Part shown: piece by piece, positions 50,190 to 59,206 of the stretch
How the letters are laid out: each line of letters begins with the position of its first letter
How positions within the stretch are numbered: the stretch's first letter is position 1
NCBI RefSeq assembly: GCF_003112535.1
Contig: NZ_BEWA01000008.1
Span: forward strand, 1 to 64,000
Direction of reading: 5' to 3'
Length of the DNA stretch: 64,000 nucleotides
Source of the DNA: Streptomyces rishiriensis
Lineage (GTDB): Bacteria; Actinomycetota; Actinomycetes; Streptomycetales; Streptomycetaceae
Translations under genes and position numbers: made by a program
The notes under the pieces: model-generated
The model's database searches: none
Seen by the model: only the letters and a program-made list of their open reading frames with translations
Told to the model about the DNA's origin: nothing

Positions 50190-51557
50190 TCACACGGGGA
50201 CGCCCACCGCGGTGAGGGCCGCGCACTGGCGGGCGGTCGGCCGCGCCGGGAAGTAGACGTAGCAGACGCCTCCGCTGCCGGAGGCGACCTTGCCGCTCGC
50301 GTTGTAGCGCTTGGTCCTGAGCCAGATGTTCTCGAACTCCCGCCGCCGGTACACGCGCCGCACCGCCGCGTCGTCCGCCGAGAACGGGTCGTTGGCGATG
50401 ACGTCGCCCTCGGCCGTGAAGCCGATCACGGTCATCAGGTGCCCGGAGGTGCCGTAACCCGCCCCCGTGAGCTCCTCCTTGAGGAAGGACTGGGACGTCA
50501 TGGCCGGGATCCCGGCGGCGATCAGCGTCTCCAGGTCGGTGAGGGAGCCGAGCCGGGTCACCACACCCTGCAGGTCGGCGAAGGTGGCCGCGTAGGCGGC
50601 GTTGAACGGCCAGTTGCCGCAGCCGCCGTACTGGTAGTCGTACGTGTACCGGGCGGCGTGGCACACCTGCGGATCGCTGTAGGAGGGGTCGACCCAGGCC
50701 AGTTGGGCGGGCGTGAGCCGGCCGCCCCAGTACTCGACGATCATCTGCGAGGAGGTCGGGCTGCACCAGGCCTCCCCGCCGTTGTCGTACTCGGGGTAGC
50801 GGCCCCGGTGGATCTCCTGCGAGTAGCGCGGGACGATCAGCTCCCGCGCCAGGCCGGGCGCGGAGGCCACGACGGTGAAGCGGTCCGGGACGTCCGAGCC
50901 CGTCACCCCCAGCCGCCACACGGTCGGGGCGGCCTCGGAGCCGGGGCGGCGGTAGAGGGTGAGCCGGAGCCTGACGGCGGCGACGCGCAGACCCGTCGAG
51001 GCGTCGTCGACGGCCAGGGTGTCGGTCCGGACGGTGCTCCGGCCGTCGGCCTGGCCGTCGACCGAGGTGCGCCTGATGTCCTGGTCGCCGGAGGCCCAGC
51101 GGCCCATCACGTACCAGGGGGTCTCCTTGCCGTCGGAGTACGTCCCCTTCAGCTCGACCTGGAGCCAGGTGGCGGCCGGGGTGCTCGCGTTCCAGGAGGC
51201 GATCACCTCGGTGGCCGGGACCGCGAGCGCCCGGACCGGGGACGTCCAGGTCGCGTACTCCCAGGCGGCGGTGGTCTTGGTGTGCGGGTCCGTGTAGTCG
51301 ACGGAGCCGAGCGGGGCGGCGAGGACGACGCCCGGGCGGGCACCCGCGACGGCACGGACGCCCTGGGCGGCCCCCGTGAGCCAGTCGGCGTAGGTGATCC
51401 AGGCGCGGTGGTCGACGTATCGGGCCGGGGCGGACTCGGCGTCGCCGGTGTCCGTCGCGCCGGCGGCCGTCGCGGCCGGGGCCGATCCGCCGGCGACCGC
51501 GGCGGCGACCGCGGCGGCGAGGACTCTCCTGCGGGACGGATGTTCGGCTCTGCTCAT
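50190..51557 (-). CDS. Secreted C39-like cysteine peptidase
   Basis: A 455-residue protein with a twin-arginine signal (SRRRVLAAAVAAAVAGG, cleavage likely near residue 34), so exported folded via Tat. An N-terminal beta-rich region (about 45-230) precedes a papain-like C39-type domain: Cys265 in GEAWCSPTSSQMIVEYW, His373 in SGHLMTVIGF and Asp390 in VIANDPFS form the triad. Related proteins are annotated peptidase C39 family; not linked to an ABC bacteriocin exporter here. It may act on cell-wall or secreted proteins. No ribosome site stronger than average. Confidence 0.85.
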   Translation of the reverse strand: MSRAEHPSRRRVLAAAVAAAVAGGSAPAATAAGATDTGDAESAPARYVDHRAWITYADWLTGAAQGVRAVAGARPGVVLAAPLGSVDYTDPHTKTTAAWEYATWTSPVRALAVPATEVIASWNASTPAATWLQVELKGTYSDGKETPWYVMGRWASGDQDIRRTSVDGQADGRSTVRTDTLAVDDASTGLRVAAVRLRLTLYRRPGSEAAPTVWRLGVTGSDVPDRFTVVASAPGLARELIVPRYSQEIHRGRYPEYDNGGEAWCSPTSSQMIVEYWGGRLTPAQLAWVDPSYSDPQVCHAARYTYDYQYGGCGNWPFNAAYAATFADLQGVVTRLGSLTDLETLIAAGIPAMTSQSFLKEELTGAGYGTSGHLMTVIGFTAEGDVIANDPFSADDAAVRRVYRRREFENIWLRTKRYNASGKVASGSGGVCYVYFPARPTARQCAALTAVGVPV

Positions 51558-51666
51558 GGGCGGAAGGACCCCCGAGGTCTCGGCGCGGCTGTGCGCCCAC
51601 TATGGACGGAGGGGAGCGCGCCTTCCAGCACCGTCGCCCAGGCCACGCCCACGGACGAGGGGCCGA

Positions 51667-51733
51667 ACCACCGGTGTGGCGTACGGACCACCACTGGTGC
51701 GGCGTACGGACCACCACCGGTGTCGGCGTACGG
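51667..51733. repeat. Three direct repeats upstream of the P-loop protein gene
   Basis: Units at 51667-51686, 51687-51709 and 51710-51733 follow the form ACCACC...GGTG...GGCGTACGG (20, 23 and 24 bp). They fill much of the 162-bp gap between the divergent C39 peptidase and P-loop genes, so they might bind a regulator or simply be a minisatellite. The last copy overlaps the GTG used as start below. Confidence 0.8.
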
Positions 51734-52535
51734 ACGTAGAATTCTCGGGCCGTACCGACGACAGCGCCTCCCGCTCGCCCCGCTCCTTCCGCTCCTCCAG
51801 CCTTCCGCCCCTCCCGCCTTCCGCCCTTCCCGCTCCTCCCGGCCGTCCCACCGGCGGCCTCCCCCGCCTCTCCCGCCTCCCCCTTCCCCTCCTCCTCGCC
51901 CACCTGGACCCGCCATCCGCCAGCTCGCCTCCCGGCTCCGCCGTCTGCCGCCGTCCTGCGGGCCGGTCCGCCTGATCGGGGTCGACGGACACGCCGGCTC
52001 GGGGAAGTCCACCTTCGCCACGGCGCTGGCCGAGGCGCTGGGCGGAGCGCCGGTGCTGCATCTGGACGACATCGCCTCGCACGACGAGCTGTTCGCGTGG
52101 ACCGGGCGGCTGCTCACCCAGGTGATCGAACCCCTCGGCCGCGGCGAGAGCGCGCGGTACACCCCCTACGACTGGCGCGCCCGCCACTTCGGGCCGCCCC
52201 GGCCGCTGCCCGCCGCCCCCGTCGTCCTGGTGGAGGGAGTCGGCGCCGGCCGACGCGCCCTGCGGCCCCGGCTGGCGTGTCTGCTGTGGATGGACGTACC
52301 GGCGCGGGAGGCCTGGGCGCGCGGCCGCTCGCGCGACGGGGAGGAGCAGCGGGACTTCTGGGACGGCTGGGTTGCGGCCGAACTCGGCCACTTCGCCGAG
52401 GATCCGTCGCGACCGTACGCCGACTTGCTGGTACGGCAGTTGCAGCAGGGATACGAGGTGCTGCGGGGGCCGCTGGGAGAGCTTGGTCCGCACCAGGATG
52501 TCACCCACCGTGAGGGACCGACCTCGATGTGGTGA
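51720..52535 (+). CDS. P-loop nucleoside-kinase-like protein
   Basis: About 200 residues are clearly of the uridine-kinase-like P-loop fold: Walker A GVDGHAGSGKSTFATALAEA, a probable catalytic LHLDDIASHDELFAW, and a lid/Walker B-type segment VVLVEGVGAGRRALRPRL. Between the first in-frame GTG (51720) and the conserved core there is a ~60-residue Pro/Ser-rich stretch with no ATG, GTG or TTG, so the start is uncertain. A non-standard start near 51916 (ATC CGC CAG) would fit the family better. Substrate unknown; end at 52535 is firm. Confidence 0.65.
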   Translation: MSAYGRRILGPYRRQRLPLAPLLPLLQPSAPPAFRPSRSSRPSHRRPPPPLPPPPSPPPRPPGPAIRQLASRLRRLPPSCGPVRLIGVDGHAGSGKSTFATALAEALGGAPVLHLDDIASHDELFAWTGRLLTQVIEPLGRGESARYTPYDWRARHFGPPRPLPAAPVVLVEGVGAGRRALRPRLACLLWMDVPAREAWARGRSRDGEEQRDFWDGWVAAELGHFAEDPSRPYADLLVRQLQQGYEVLRGPLGELGPHQDVTHREGPTSMW

Positions 52536-52584
52536 ATCCGTGAAGGCTCGTGCACTCGAACTTCGCCAAGTGCTCCAACTCCGC

Positions 52585-52614
52585 TTGACCGGCGGCCCGT
52601 ACAGGTCTTACGTT
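52585..52614 (+). promoter_or_regulatory. Housekeeping-type promoter for a candidate small RNA
   Basis: TTGACC (52585-52590) and TACGTT (52609-52614) are 18 bases apart, a good SigHrdB-like pair. A start near 52620 leads into a short transcript ended by the hairpin at 52648-52685. Confidence 0.6.
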
Positions 52615-52620
52615 CTCAAT

Positions 52621-52685
52621 GTGCGGCATCGAAGCCGCCCCCAGACGCGAAGCCCCCGATTGTTCCCCCGTGATCGGGGGCTTCG
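52621..52685 (+). ncRNA. Candidate small RNA with intrinsic terminator
   Basis: A region of about 65 nt between a promoter (52585-52614) and a 13-bp perfect stem (arms CGAAGCCCCCGAT 52648-52660 and ATCGGGGGCTTCG 52673-52685, loop 12). The upstream gene ends at 52535, too far for this to be its terminator only, and the AAA+ gene begins at 52974. A short frame (ATG 52619, MCGIEAAPRR...) overlaps it, so a leader peptide is an alternative. Not matched to any known RNA by me. Confidence 0.45.
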
Positions 52686-52973
52686 TTCTGCCCCCTCCCG
52701 GTTCCGCACCCCCCTTTTCGGGCGCGAGGCGGCACCGTCCGCTCACGCTGGGTCACGGTTCGGTGTGCGCCCCGTCTGCTCCCACCTCGTCGAACGGCCT
52801 GTGCGGCACCCTACGGCGAGCGACGCCCACGCAGGTACGATGCCCTCGGTGCGACCTGGACGACTGCTGCGCGCACCTTGCAACTCCGGTCCGCGGCACA
52901 GCGGTTCGACCAAGGCAGCCGACGGGCGACGGCTCGACGGCAGACCGACGGGGCACGGTTTGTGGGGGACGTG

Positions 52974-54842
52974 ATGGACTTCGGCACGCAGGGCCCCGAG
53001 GCCCCGGCCGACCTGGCCTGGCTGCGAGGCGTGGACGCCTACACCATGGGCGCCTATCCGCAGGCGGAGGAGGAGTTCCGCACCGCGGTGCGGATCGATC
53101 CCGGTATGGCCGACGGCTGGCTCGGGCTGCACGCGCTGCGCGTCGACACGACGACCGCGCTGCTGCGGATGTTCCGCCACCGCGAGCGCTTCGGCGAGCA
53201 GCGGACCCGGCACCGCCGCACCCTCAACTCCTGGTACTGGCTGGGCTGGTGGGTGCAGCCGGTGCTGGAGAGCCCGCGCGATCTGCTCCTCGCGCACGCC
53301 TCGCACTGGCTGGACGGCCGCCACGTGCCCGAGCTGGACCGGGCGCTCGCCGGCCTCCCGCCCGTCGACGCCGACCATCAGGTCCGGTTCCTGCACGCCT
53401 GCCGCGCCTATCTGGTCAAGGACTGGGAGCAGCTGGTCCGGCACACCGACCCGCTGCTGGACGACTCCCTGCTGGGCATCGAGGCCGGTCTGTTCGGCGG
53501 GATGGCCCGGGTGCGCCTGGAGATGTACGGGCAGGCCGAGCCGCTGCTCTCGGCGGCGCTGATGCGCTGCCGCAGCGAGCAGCCGCAGCGCAAGGAACTG
53601 CGGTACTGGCTGGCCCGGGCCCACGAGGGCACCGGCCGTTCGGCGGCCGCCCTCCCGCTGTACCGGGCGGTCCACCGCGTCGACGCCGCCTTCATGGACA
53701 CGTCGGCCCGGCTGGCCGCGATCGCCGAGGGCGACGGGTACGACGACACGGCCGACCTCGCGGCGATCACGCTCACGGGGTTCGGGCAGGACGCGGTGGA
53801 CGGGCCGGACGGCTTCGACCCGTTGTTCGGCACGGAGGGGCGCGATCTGAGGCTCACCGAGCCCGCCGATCCGCCCCCCGTCGCCCCCCTGACGCCGGTG
53901 ACGGAGCCGGTCGCGCGGAACACGAACCTCGTTCCCTCCGTGTCCCTGCCGGCCGGACCGACCGATCCCGCCCTCCTTGAGGAGGCGCTCGCCGAGCTGG
54001 AGCGCATGGTGGGGCTGGAGCCGGTGAAGCGCCAGGTCAAGGCCCTTTCGGCGCAGCTCAACATGGCTCGGCTGCGGACCGGGCAGGGGCTTCCGGTCCA
54101 GCCGCCCAAGCGGCATTTCGTCTTCTCCGGACCTTCGGGCACCGGCAAGACCACGGTGGCGCGCATCCTCGGCCGGGTCTTCTACGCGCTCGGCCTGCTG
54201 GGCGGCGACCATCTCGTGGAGGCCCAGCGCGCCGACCTGGTCGGCGAGTATCTGGGCCAGACGGCCGTGAAGGCCAACGAGCTGATCGACTCCGCTCTCG
54301 GCGGCGTGCTCTTCGTCGACGAGGCCTACTCGCTGTCCAACTCCGGGTACGGCAAGGGCGACGCGTACGGCGACGAGGCGCTGCAGGTGCTGCTGAAGCG
54401 GGCCGAGGACAACCGGGACCACCTGGTGGTGATCCTGGCCGGCTATCCGGAGGGCATGGACCGGCTGCTCGCCGCGAACCCCGGGCTGTCCTCCCGGTTC
54501 ACCAGCCGCGTCGACTTCCCCTCCTACCGGCCCCTGGAGCTCACCTCCATCGGCGAGGTGCTGGCGGCGGAGAACGGCGACGTGTGGGACGAGGAGGCGC
54601 TGGACGAGCTGCGTTCCATCGCCGGGCACGTGGTCGACCAGGGCTGGATCGACGAGCTCGGCAACGGACGGTTCCTGCGGACGCTGTACGAGAAGAGCTG
54701 CGCCTACCGGGATCTGCGGCTGTCGACCTACCCGGGCGCACTGACCCGGGACGATCTGTCGACGCTGCGGCTCCCGGACCTGATGCAGGCCTACGGCGAG
54801 GTGCTGTCGGGCAGAGGACCGCAGGATCCGTCGGCGAGGTGA
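52974..54842 (+). CDS. EccA/CbxX-type AAA+ ATPase
   Basis: A 622-residue protein. The N-terminal half (about 10-290) is a TPR-like helical domain (TMGAYPQAEEEFRTAVRIDP, ELRYWLARAHEGTGRSAAAL). A ~45-residue Pro-rich linker follows, then an AAA+ domain with Walker A FSGPSGTGKTTVARI near 385-391, Walker B GVLFVDEAYSL near 445 and the arginine-finger region NPGLSSRFTSRVDFP. This is the layout of EccA of type VII secretion. No EsxA/EccB/EccC genes are in the window, so it is an orphan. ATG 52974 follows GTGGGGGACGTG. Confidence 0.88.
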   Translation: MDFGTQGPEAPADLAWLRGVDAYTMGAYPQAEEEFRTAVRIDPGMADGWLGLHALRVDTTTALLRMFRHRERFGEQRTRHRRTLNSWYWLGWWVQPVLESPRDLLLAHASHWLDGRHVPELDRALAGLPPVDADHQVRFLHACRAYLVKDWEQLVRHTDPLLDDSLLGIEAGLFGGMARVRLEMYGQAEPLLSAALMRCRSEQPQRKELRYWLARAHEGTGRSAAALPLYRAVHRVDAAFMDTSARLAAIAEGDGYDDTADLAAITLTGFGQDAVDGPDGFDPLFGTEGRDLRLTEPADPPPVAPLTPVTEPVARNTNLVPSVSLPAGPTDPALLEEALAELERMVGLEPVKRQVKALSAQLNMARLRTGQGLPVQPPKRHFVFSGPSGTGKTTVARILGRVFYALGLLGGDHLVEAQRADLVGEYLGQTAVKANELIDSALGGVLFVDEAYSLSNSGYGKGDAYGDEALQVLLKRAEDNRDHLVVILAGYPEGMDRLLAANPGLSSRFTSRVDFPSYRPLELTSIGEVLAAENGDVWDEEALDELRSIAGHVVDQGWIDELGNGRFLRTLYEKSCAYRDLRLSTYPGALTRDDLSTLRLPDLMQAYGEVLSGRGPQDPSAR

Positions 54843-54860
54843 CGGACCCTGCGGCCCCTC

Positions 54861-55946
54861 TCAGCTCGCCAGCACCTGCTCCGGTTCGTCGCGCGGCGTC
54901 GGCTCCGTCAGCCGTACCTCGGGAACCTCCCGGTGCGCCGGGTCGGTGACCTCGCCTACCAGGAGCTCCAGCACGTCCTCCAGGGCGACCAGGCCGAGGA
55001 CCCTGCCGGAGGCGTCGGCGACCTGCGCCAGATGGGTCGCCGCCCGGCGCATCACCGTGAGCGCGTCGTCCAGCGGCAGTTCGGACCGGAGCTTCGTCAT
55101 CGGACGCCACACCTGCTGCGGCACGGCCCGCTCGGAGTTCTCCAGATCCAGGACGTCCTTCACGTGCAGGTATCCCATGTAGGCGCCGTTCTCGGCGGCC
55201 ACGGGGAAACGGGAGTAGCCGGTGCGGGCGGTCAGCTCCACGATCTCGCCGGGGGTGACCGACGGGCTGACCGTGACCAGCGACTCGCGCTTCAGCAGCA
55301 CGTCGGTCACCGGGCGGGAGCCCAGCTCCAGCGCGTCCTCCAGCCGCTCCCGCTCCTCGGGGTCGAGCAGGCCGGCCTGACCGGAGTCCTCCAGCAGCCG
55401 GTTCAGCTGCTCGCTGGTGACGACGGCCTCGACCTCGTCCTTGGGCTCCACGTGGAAGAGCCGCAGGATGCCCTGGGCGCAGGCGCCGAGGGCCACGGTG
55501 ATCGGCCGGCAGACCCGGGCGAAGGCGACCAGCCCGGGGCTGAGCCAGAGGGCGGCCTTCTCGGGGGCCGCCATGGCGAGGTTCTTCGGCACCATCTCGC
55601 CGATGACGAGGTGGAAGAAGACCACGGCCGCCAGGGCCAGGACGTAGCCCAGCGGGTGGATCATCCCGTCCGGGAGCCGGATCCACCGGAACAGCGGTTC
55701 CAGCAGCTCGGCGACCGTCGGCTCGGCGACCGCGCCCAGGGTGAGGGAGCAGACGGTGATGCCGAACTGGGCCGCCGCCATCATCTGCGGCAGGCGCTCC
55801 AGGCCGTAGAGGACCTGGCGGGCCCGCGTGGTGCCCAGGGGCTCGATCTGGCTACGGCGGACCGAGACGAGGGCGAACTCGGCGCCGACGAAGAACCCGT
55901 TGGCGAGCACGAGGAGCGCGGCGAAGAGGAGTTGCAGGGCGCTCAT
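54861..55946 (-). CDS. CNNM/CorC-type membrane protein (hemolysin family), second copy
   Basis: A 361-residue membrane protein. Four hydrophobic segments form a CNNM (DUF21) domain in the first ~180 residues (LLFAALLVLANGFFVGAEFA), followed by paired CBS domains (DVLLKRESLVTVSPSVTPGE and VLGLVALEDVLELLVGEV). It is shorter than the upstream copy and lacks the CorC_HlyC C-terminal domain. Family members move Mg2+ or Co2+. Its ATG overlaps the stop of the first copy; the two probably act together. Confidence 0.9.
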   Translation of the reverse strand: MSALQLLFAALLVLANGFFVGAEFALVSVRRSQIEPLGTTRARQVLYGLERLPQMMAAAQFGITVCSLTLGAVAEPTVAELLEPLFRWIRLPDGMIHPLGYVLALAAVVFFHLVIGEMVPKNLAMAAPEKAALWLSPGLVAFARVCRPITVALGACAQGILRLFHVEPKDEVEAVVTSEQLNRLLEDSGQAGLLDPEERERLEDALELGSRPVTDVLLKRESLVTVSPSVTPGEIVELTARTGYSRFPVAAENGAYMGYLHVKDVLDLENSERAVPQQVWRPMTKLRSELPLDDALTVMRRAATHLAQVADASGRVLGLVALEDVLELLVGEVTDPAHREVPEVRLTEPTPRDEPEQVLAS

Positions 55947-57268
55947 CGGGCGACCTCCACGACCTGGCCGGTGCGCACCAGCCGGACCCGTTCGGCCCGG
56001 TAGTGGCCGATCCGGCGCACCGAGAGCCGCCAGCCGGGCAGTTCGGCCCGGTCGCCGACGGCCGGGATGCGGCCGAGCAGGTCGGCGACGAGGCCGGCGA
56101 CCGTCTCGTACGGTCCCTCGGGGACCTCCAGCCCTATGCGCTGCAGCGTGTCGACGCGACAGCTGCCGTCCACGTCCCAGGCGGGTCTGCCCTCCTCGGG
56201 CGGGGCCGCGGCCAGCTCCGGGGCGTCCTGGCCGTCGTGCTCGTCGCGGACCTCGCCGACGATCTCCTCGACGATGTCCTCCAGGGTGACCACTCCGGCC
56301 GTGCCGCCGTACTCGTCGACGACGACGGCGATGGGCTGCTCGCTGCGCAGCCGGGCCAGCAAAGGCTGCACGGGCAGGGTCTCGGGGACCTGCAGCGCCG
56401 GACGGGCGATCCGGACGACCGGGGTGCGCAGCCGGTCGTGGACCGGCACCGCCAGGGCGTCCTTGAGGTGGACCATGCCGACGACTTCGTCGATCTTCTC
56501 GCGGTAGACCGGGAACCGGGACAGGCCGGTGGCTCGGGTCAGGTTGACCACGTCCTCGGCGGTGGCCGACGCCTGCAGGGCGCTGACCTTCACGCGCGGG
56601 GTCATGACGTGCTGTGCGGTCAGCTCGGCCAGCGACAGGGTCCGCACGAAGAGGTCGGCCGTGTCCTGTTCGAGCGCGCCGGCCTGGGCCGAGTGGCGGG
56701 CCAGGGACACGAGCTCGCCGGGGGTGCGCGCGGAGGCCAGCTCCGCGGTGGGCTCGACGCCCAGGGAGCGCACCAGCCGGTTGGCGACGGTGTTGAGCGC
56801 CGCGATCACCGGCCGGAACAGGCGGGAGAAGCCGGCCTGCGGGCCCGCGACGAACCGCGCGACCTGCAGGGGCTTGGACACCGCCCAGTTCTTGGGCACC
56901 AGCTCGCCGATCACCATCTGCACGGCGGAGGCCAGCAGCATGCCGACGACCACGGCGACACCGGAGACGGCGCCGCCGGGGATGCCGACCGCGGTGAACG
57001 GGCCGTGCAGCAGCTCCGCGAGCGCCGGTTCGGCGAGCATGCCGACGACGAGGGAGGTGATGGTGATGCCCAGCTGGGTGCCGGAGAGCTGGAAGGACAG
57101 CTCCTTCAGCGAGTCGACGACCGTACGGGCCCGTCGGTCGCCCTCGGCCGCGGCCTTCTCGGCGTCCGGGCGCTCGACCGTGACGAGGCCGAACTCGGCG
57201 GCGACGAAGAAGCCGTTGGCGAGGATGAGCAGGAACGCGGCTGCCAGGAGCAGCAAGGGATGGGTCAT
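55943..57268 (-). CDS. CNNM/CorC-type membrane protein (hemolysin family), first copy
   Basis: A 441-residue membrane protein with the full layout: CNNM domain (about 1-200, LLAAAFLLILANGFFVAAEF, conserved GQLGIT-like GTQLGITITSLVVG), CBS pair (about 215-340, with HVMTPRVKVSALQASATAED and VVDEYGGTAGVVTLEDIVEE), and a C-terminal CorC_HlyC domain (about 350-430). The family is linked to Mg2+/Co2+ export. It overlaps the second copy (ATGA). Upstream 207 bp holds its promoter; no riboswitch is evident. Confidence 0.92.
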   Translation of the reverse strand: MTHPLLLLAAAFLLILANGFFVAAEFGLVTVERPDAEKAAAEGDRRARTVVDSLKELSFQLSGTQLGITITSLVVGMLAEPALAELLHGPFTAVGIPGGAVSGVAVVVGMLLASAVQMVIGELVPKNWAVSKPLQVARFVAGPQAGFSRLFRPVIAALNTVANRLVRSLGVEPTAELASARTPGELVSLARHSAQAGALEQDTADLFVRTLSLAELTAQHVMTPRVKVSALQASATAEDVVNLTRATGLSRFPVYREKIDEVVGMVHLKDALAVPVHDRLRTPVVRIARPALQVPETLPVQPLLARLRSEQPIAVVVDEYGGTAGVVTLEDIVEEIVGEVRDEHDGQDAPELAAAPPEEGRPAWDVDGSCRVDTLQRIGLEVPEGPYETVAGLVADLLGRIPAVGDRAELPGWRLSVRRIGHYRAERVRLVRTGQVVEVAR

Positions 57269-57475
57269 GATGCCGCCGCCTCCGAACCAGGTCGGACAGG
57301 GGCGGCGCAGGTACTACAGGACGAACCGTCCATCGCCGGAGGGAGTCACTCCTCGGGTAGCAGGAACCCCCCGTGAGCCCGGCAGGGCACGACGGGGGCG
57401 GAGGCGCAGGGGCAGCGCGTCCGTCACCAGATTAATCAAGACAGGGCCTCGAACGGCAGGGTGGACGGCCCCGAG

Positions 57476-57958
57476 TCAGCCCTGATCTTGTTCCGGGGGC
57501 GTCTCGGGGTCCCGGACCGACCGGGCTTCCGCGAGCACCCGCAGGCTGCGCGCGTCGGCGATGGCCTGCCGCTTGTCGATGCCGGGCTGGATGCCTAGGG
57601 CGGGCAGGCTGGTGCCGTCGCTGAGGTCGAGGAACACCCAGGGATCGCCCGGACGGAGGTTCACCCGGAGGATCTCCGCCCATGCCAGCCGCCGCCGGCC
57701 GGCGATGTTCACGACGGTGACGCCGGCGTCGTCGGCGACGACCCGCACCCGGGCGATCTGGGCCAGCACCCAGAAGATCAGGGCGCCGGTGAGGATGAAG
57801 CTGAGCCGCTCCCCCGGGCCGAGCTGCTCCAGCAGCATCGCCACGGCGGAGATGACGGCGAAGATCGCCACTCCTGCGGTGAGCAGCACCGCGCGGGTGC
57901 GGCCGGGCCGGAAGGTGACGGGGAGGGTGGGCAGGTCGCTACCCGTGAGATCGGACAT
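57476..57958 (-). CDS. PH-like domain membrane protein
   Basis: A 160-residue protein with two membrane helices (TRAVLLTAGVAIFAVISAVA and LSFILTGALIFWVLAQIA) followed by a bacterial PH-like domain (RVVADDAGVTVVNIAGRRRL to the C-terminus). Such proteins are common in actinobacteria; function unknown. It lies 15 bp after hisG, so it is the probable tail of the riboflavin-histidine operon. Confidence 0.85.
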   Translation of the reverse strand: MSDLTGSDLPTLPVTFRPGRTRAVLLTAGVAIFAVISAVAMLLEQLGPGERLSFILTGALIFWVLAQIARVRVVADDAGVTVVNIAGRRRLAWAEILRVNLRPGDPWVFLDLSDGTSLPALGIQPGIDKRQAIADARSLRVLAEARSVRDPETPPEQDQG

Positions 57959-57973
57959 GTTCCCGGGTGAGTT

Positions 57974-58831
57974 TCAGAGTCGGCAGGCGTGGATGGCCGT
58001 GGTCAGGATGGCGCGGGCGCCGATGTCGTACAGATCGTCCATGATCCGCTGGGCCTCCTTGGCGGGGACCATGGCGCGGACGGCGACCCAGCCCTCGTTG
58101 TGCAGCGGGGAGACGGTCGGCGACTCCAGGCCCGGGGTCAGCGCGACGGCCTTCTCCAACTGCTCGACGCGGCAGTCGTAGTCCATCATCACGTAGGTCC
58201 GCGCGACCAGGACGCCCTGCAGGCGGCGCAGGAACTGCTGGACCCTGGGCTCGGCGGCGTCCTCGGCGTCCGCGCCGGTGCGGCGGATGACGACGGCCTC
58301 GGACTGCATGATCGGGTCGCCGAACACCTCCAGGCCGGCGTTGCGCAGCGAGGTGCCGGTCTCCACGACGTCGGCGATGACCTCGGCGACGCCCAGTTCG
58401 ATGGCCGTCTCTACCGCGCCGTCGAGGTGCACGACGGAGGCGTCGATGCCCTGTTCGGCCAGGTGCTTGCCGACGATCCCCTCGTAGGAGGTGGCGATCG
58501 TCCGGCCCTTGAGGTCTTCCAGGGTGTGCGCCGTGCCCGGCTTCGCGGCGAAGCGGAAGGTGGAGCGGGCGAAGCCGAGGGGGAGGATCTCCTCGGCTTC
58601 GGCGGCGGAGTCGACCAGCAGGTCTCGACCGGTGACGCCGATGTCGAGGCGGCCGGAGGAGACGTAGATCGCGATGTCGCGGGGACGGAGGTAGAAGAAC
58701 TCGACGTCGTTGACCGGGTCGACGATCCGCAGTTCCTTGGACTCGCGGCGCTGCCGGTAGCCGGCCTCATGCAGCATCTCCCCCGCGGGGCCTGACAGGG
58801 AACCCTTGTTGGGGACGGCGATGCGCAGCAT
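57974..58831 (-). CDS. hisG: ATP phosphoribosyltransferase, long form
   Basis: A 285-residue HisG-L, the first enzyme of histidine synthesis (ATP + PRPP to phosphoribosyl-ATP). LRIAVPNKGSLSGPAGEML, the PRPP/ATP loop ADVVETGTSLRNAGLEVF and the C-terminal ACT-like regulatory domain (about 210-285, FLRRLQGVLVARTYVMMDYD) show the feedback-inhibited long form that needs no HisZ. ATG 58831. It follows hisE by 69 bp on the same strand. Confidence 0.96.
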   Translation of the reverse strand: MLRIAVPNKGSLSGPAGEMLHEAGYRQRRESKELRIVDPVNDVEFFYLRPRDIAIYVSSGRLDIGVTGRDLLVDSAAEAEEILPLGFARSTFRFAAKPGTAHTLEDLKGRTIATSYEGIVGKHLAEQGIDASVVHLDGAVETAIELGVAEVIADVVETGTSLRNAGLEVFGDPIMQSEAVVIRRTGADAEDAAEPRVQQFLRRLQGVLVARTYVMMDYDCRVEQLEKAVALTPGLESPTVSPLHNEGWVAVRAMVPAKEAQRIMDDLYDIGARAILTTAIHACRL

Positions 58832-58900
58832 GAGGTCGGCTTCCTTCGCGTGGTACGTGGAGCAGGGGCGGGTGTGCGGAGCGGGGTCCGGAGAGCGTTT

Positions 58901-59173
58901 CTACAGGTGGGCGTACACGTCGTCCAGCGAGATTCCGCGGGCGACCATCATCACCTGAACGTGGTAGAGCAGCTGCGAGATCTCCTCGGCGGCCGCTTCC
59001 TTGCCCTCGTACTCGGCCGCCATCCAGACCTCGGCGGCCTCTTCGACGACCTTTTTCCCGATGGCATGGACGCCCTTCCCGACCAGTTCGGCGGTGCGGG
59101 ACGTGGCGGGGTCGCCAGTGGCGGCCTTCTGCTGGAGCTCGGTGAAGAGCTCCTCGAAAGTCTTGTTCGACAT
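58901..59173 (-). CDS. hisE: Phosphoribosyl-ATP diphosphatase
   Basis: A 90-residue HisE that hydrolyses phosphoribosyl-ATP to phosphoribosyl-AMP, the second histidine step. The MazG-type motif [20 protein letters not shown] (Glu-rich metal ligands) and [20 protein letters not shown] are intact. Stand-alone, not fused to HisI, as is usual in actinobacteria. It sits between ribH (34 bp upstream) and hisG. Confidence 0.95.
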   Translation of the reverse strand: MSNKTFEELFTELQQKAATGDPATSRTAELVGKGVHAIGKKVVEEAAEVWMAAEYEGKEAAAEEISQLLYHVQVMMVARGISLDDVYAHL

Positions 59174-59206
59174 GGTGAGGTCAGCCTAGCTCCAAGACCG
59201 GGTGGG

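Noticed and set aside
50190..51557. A bacteriocin-processing ABC exporter (C39 domain)
   Set aside because: There is no membrane or ATPase part; the protein has a Tat signal and a stand-alone C39-like peptidase domain.
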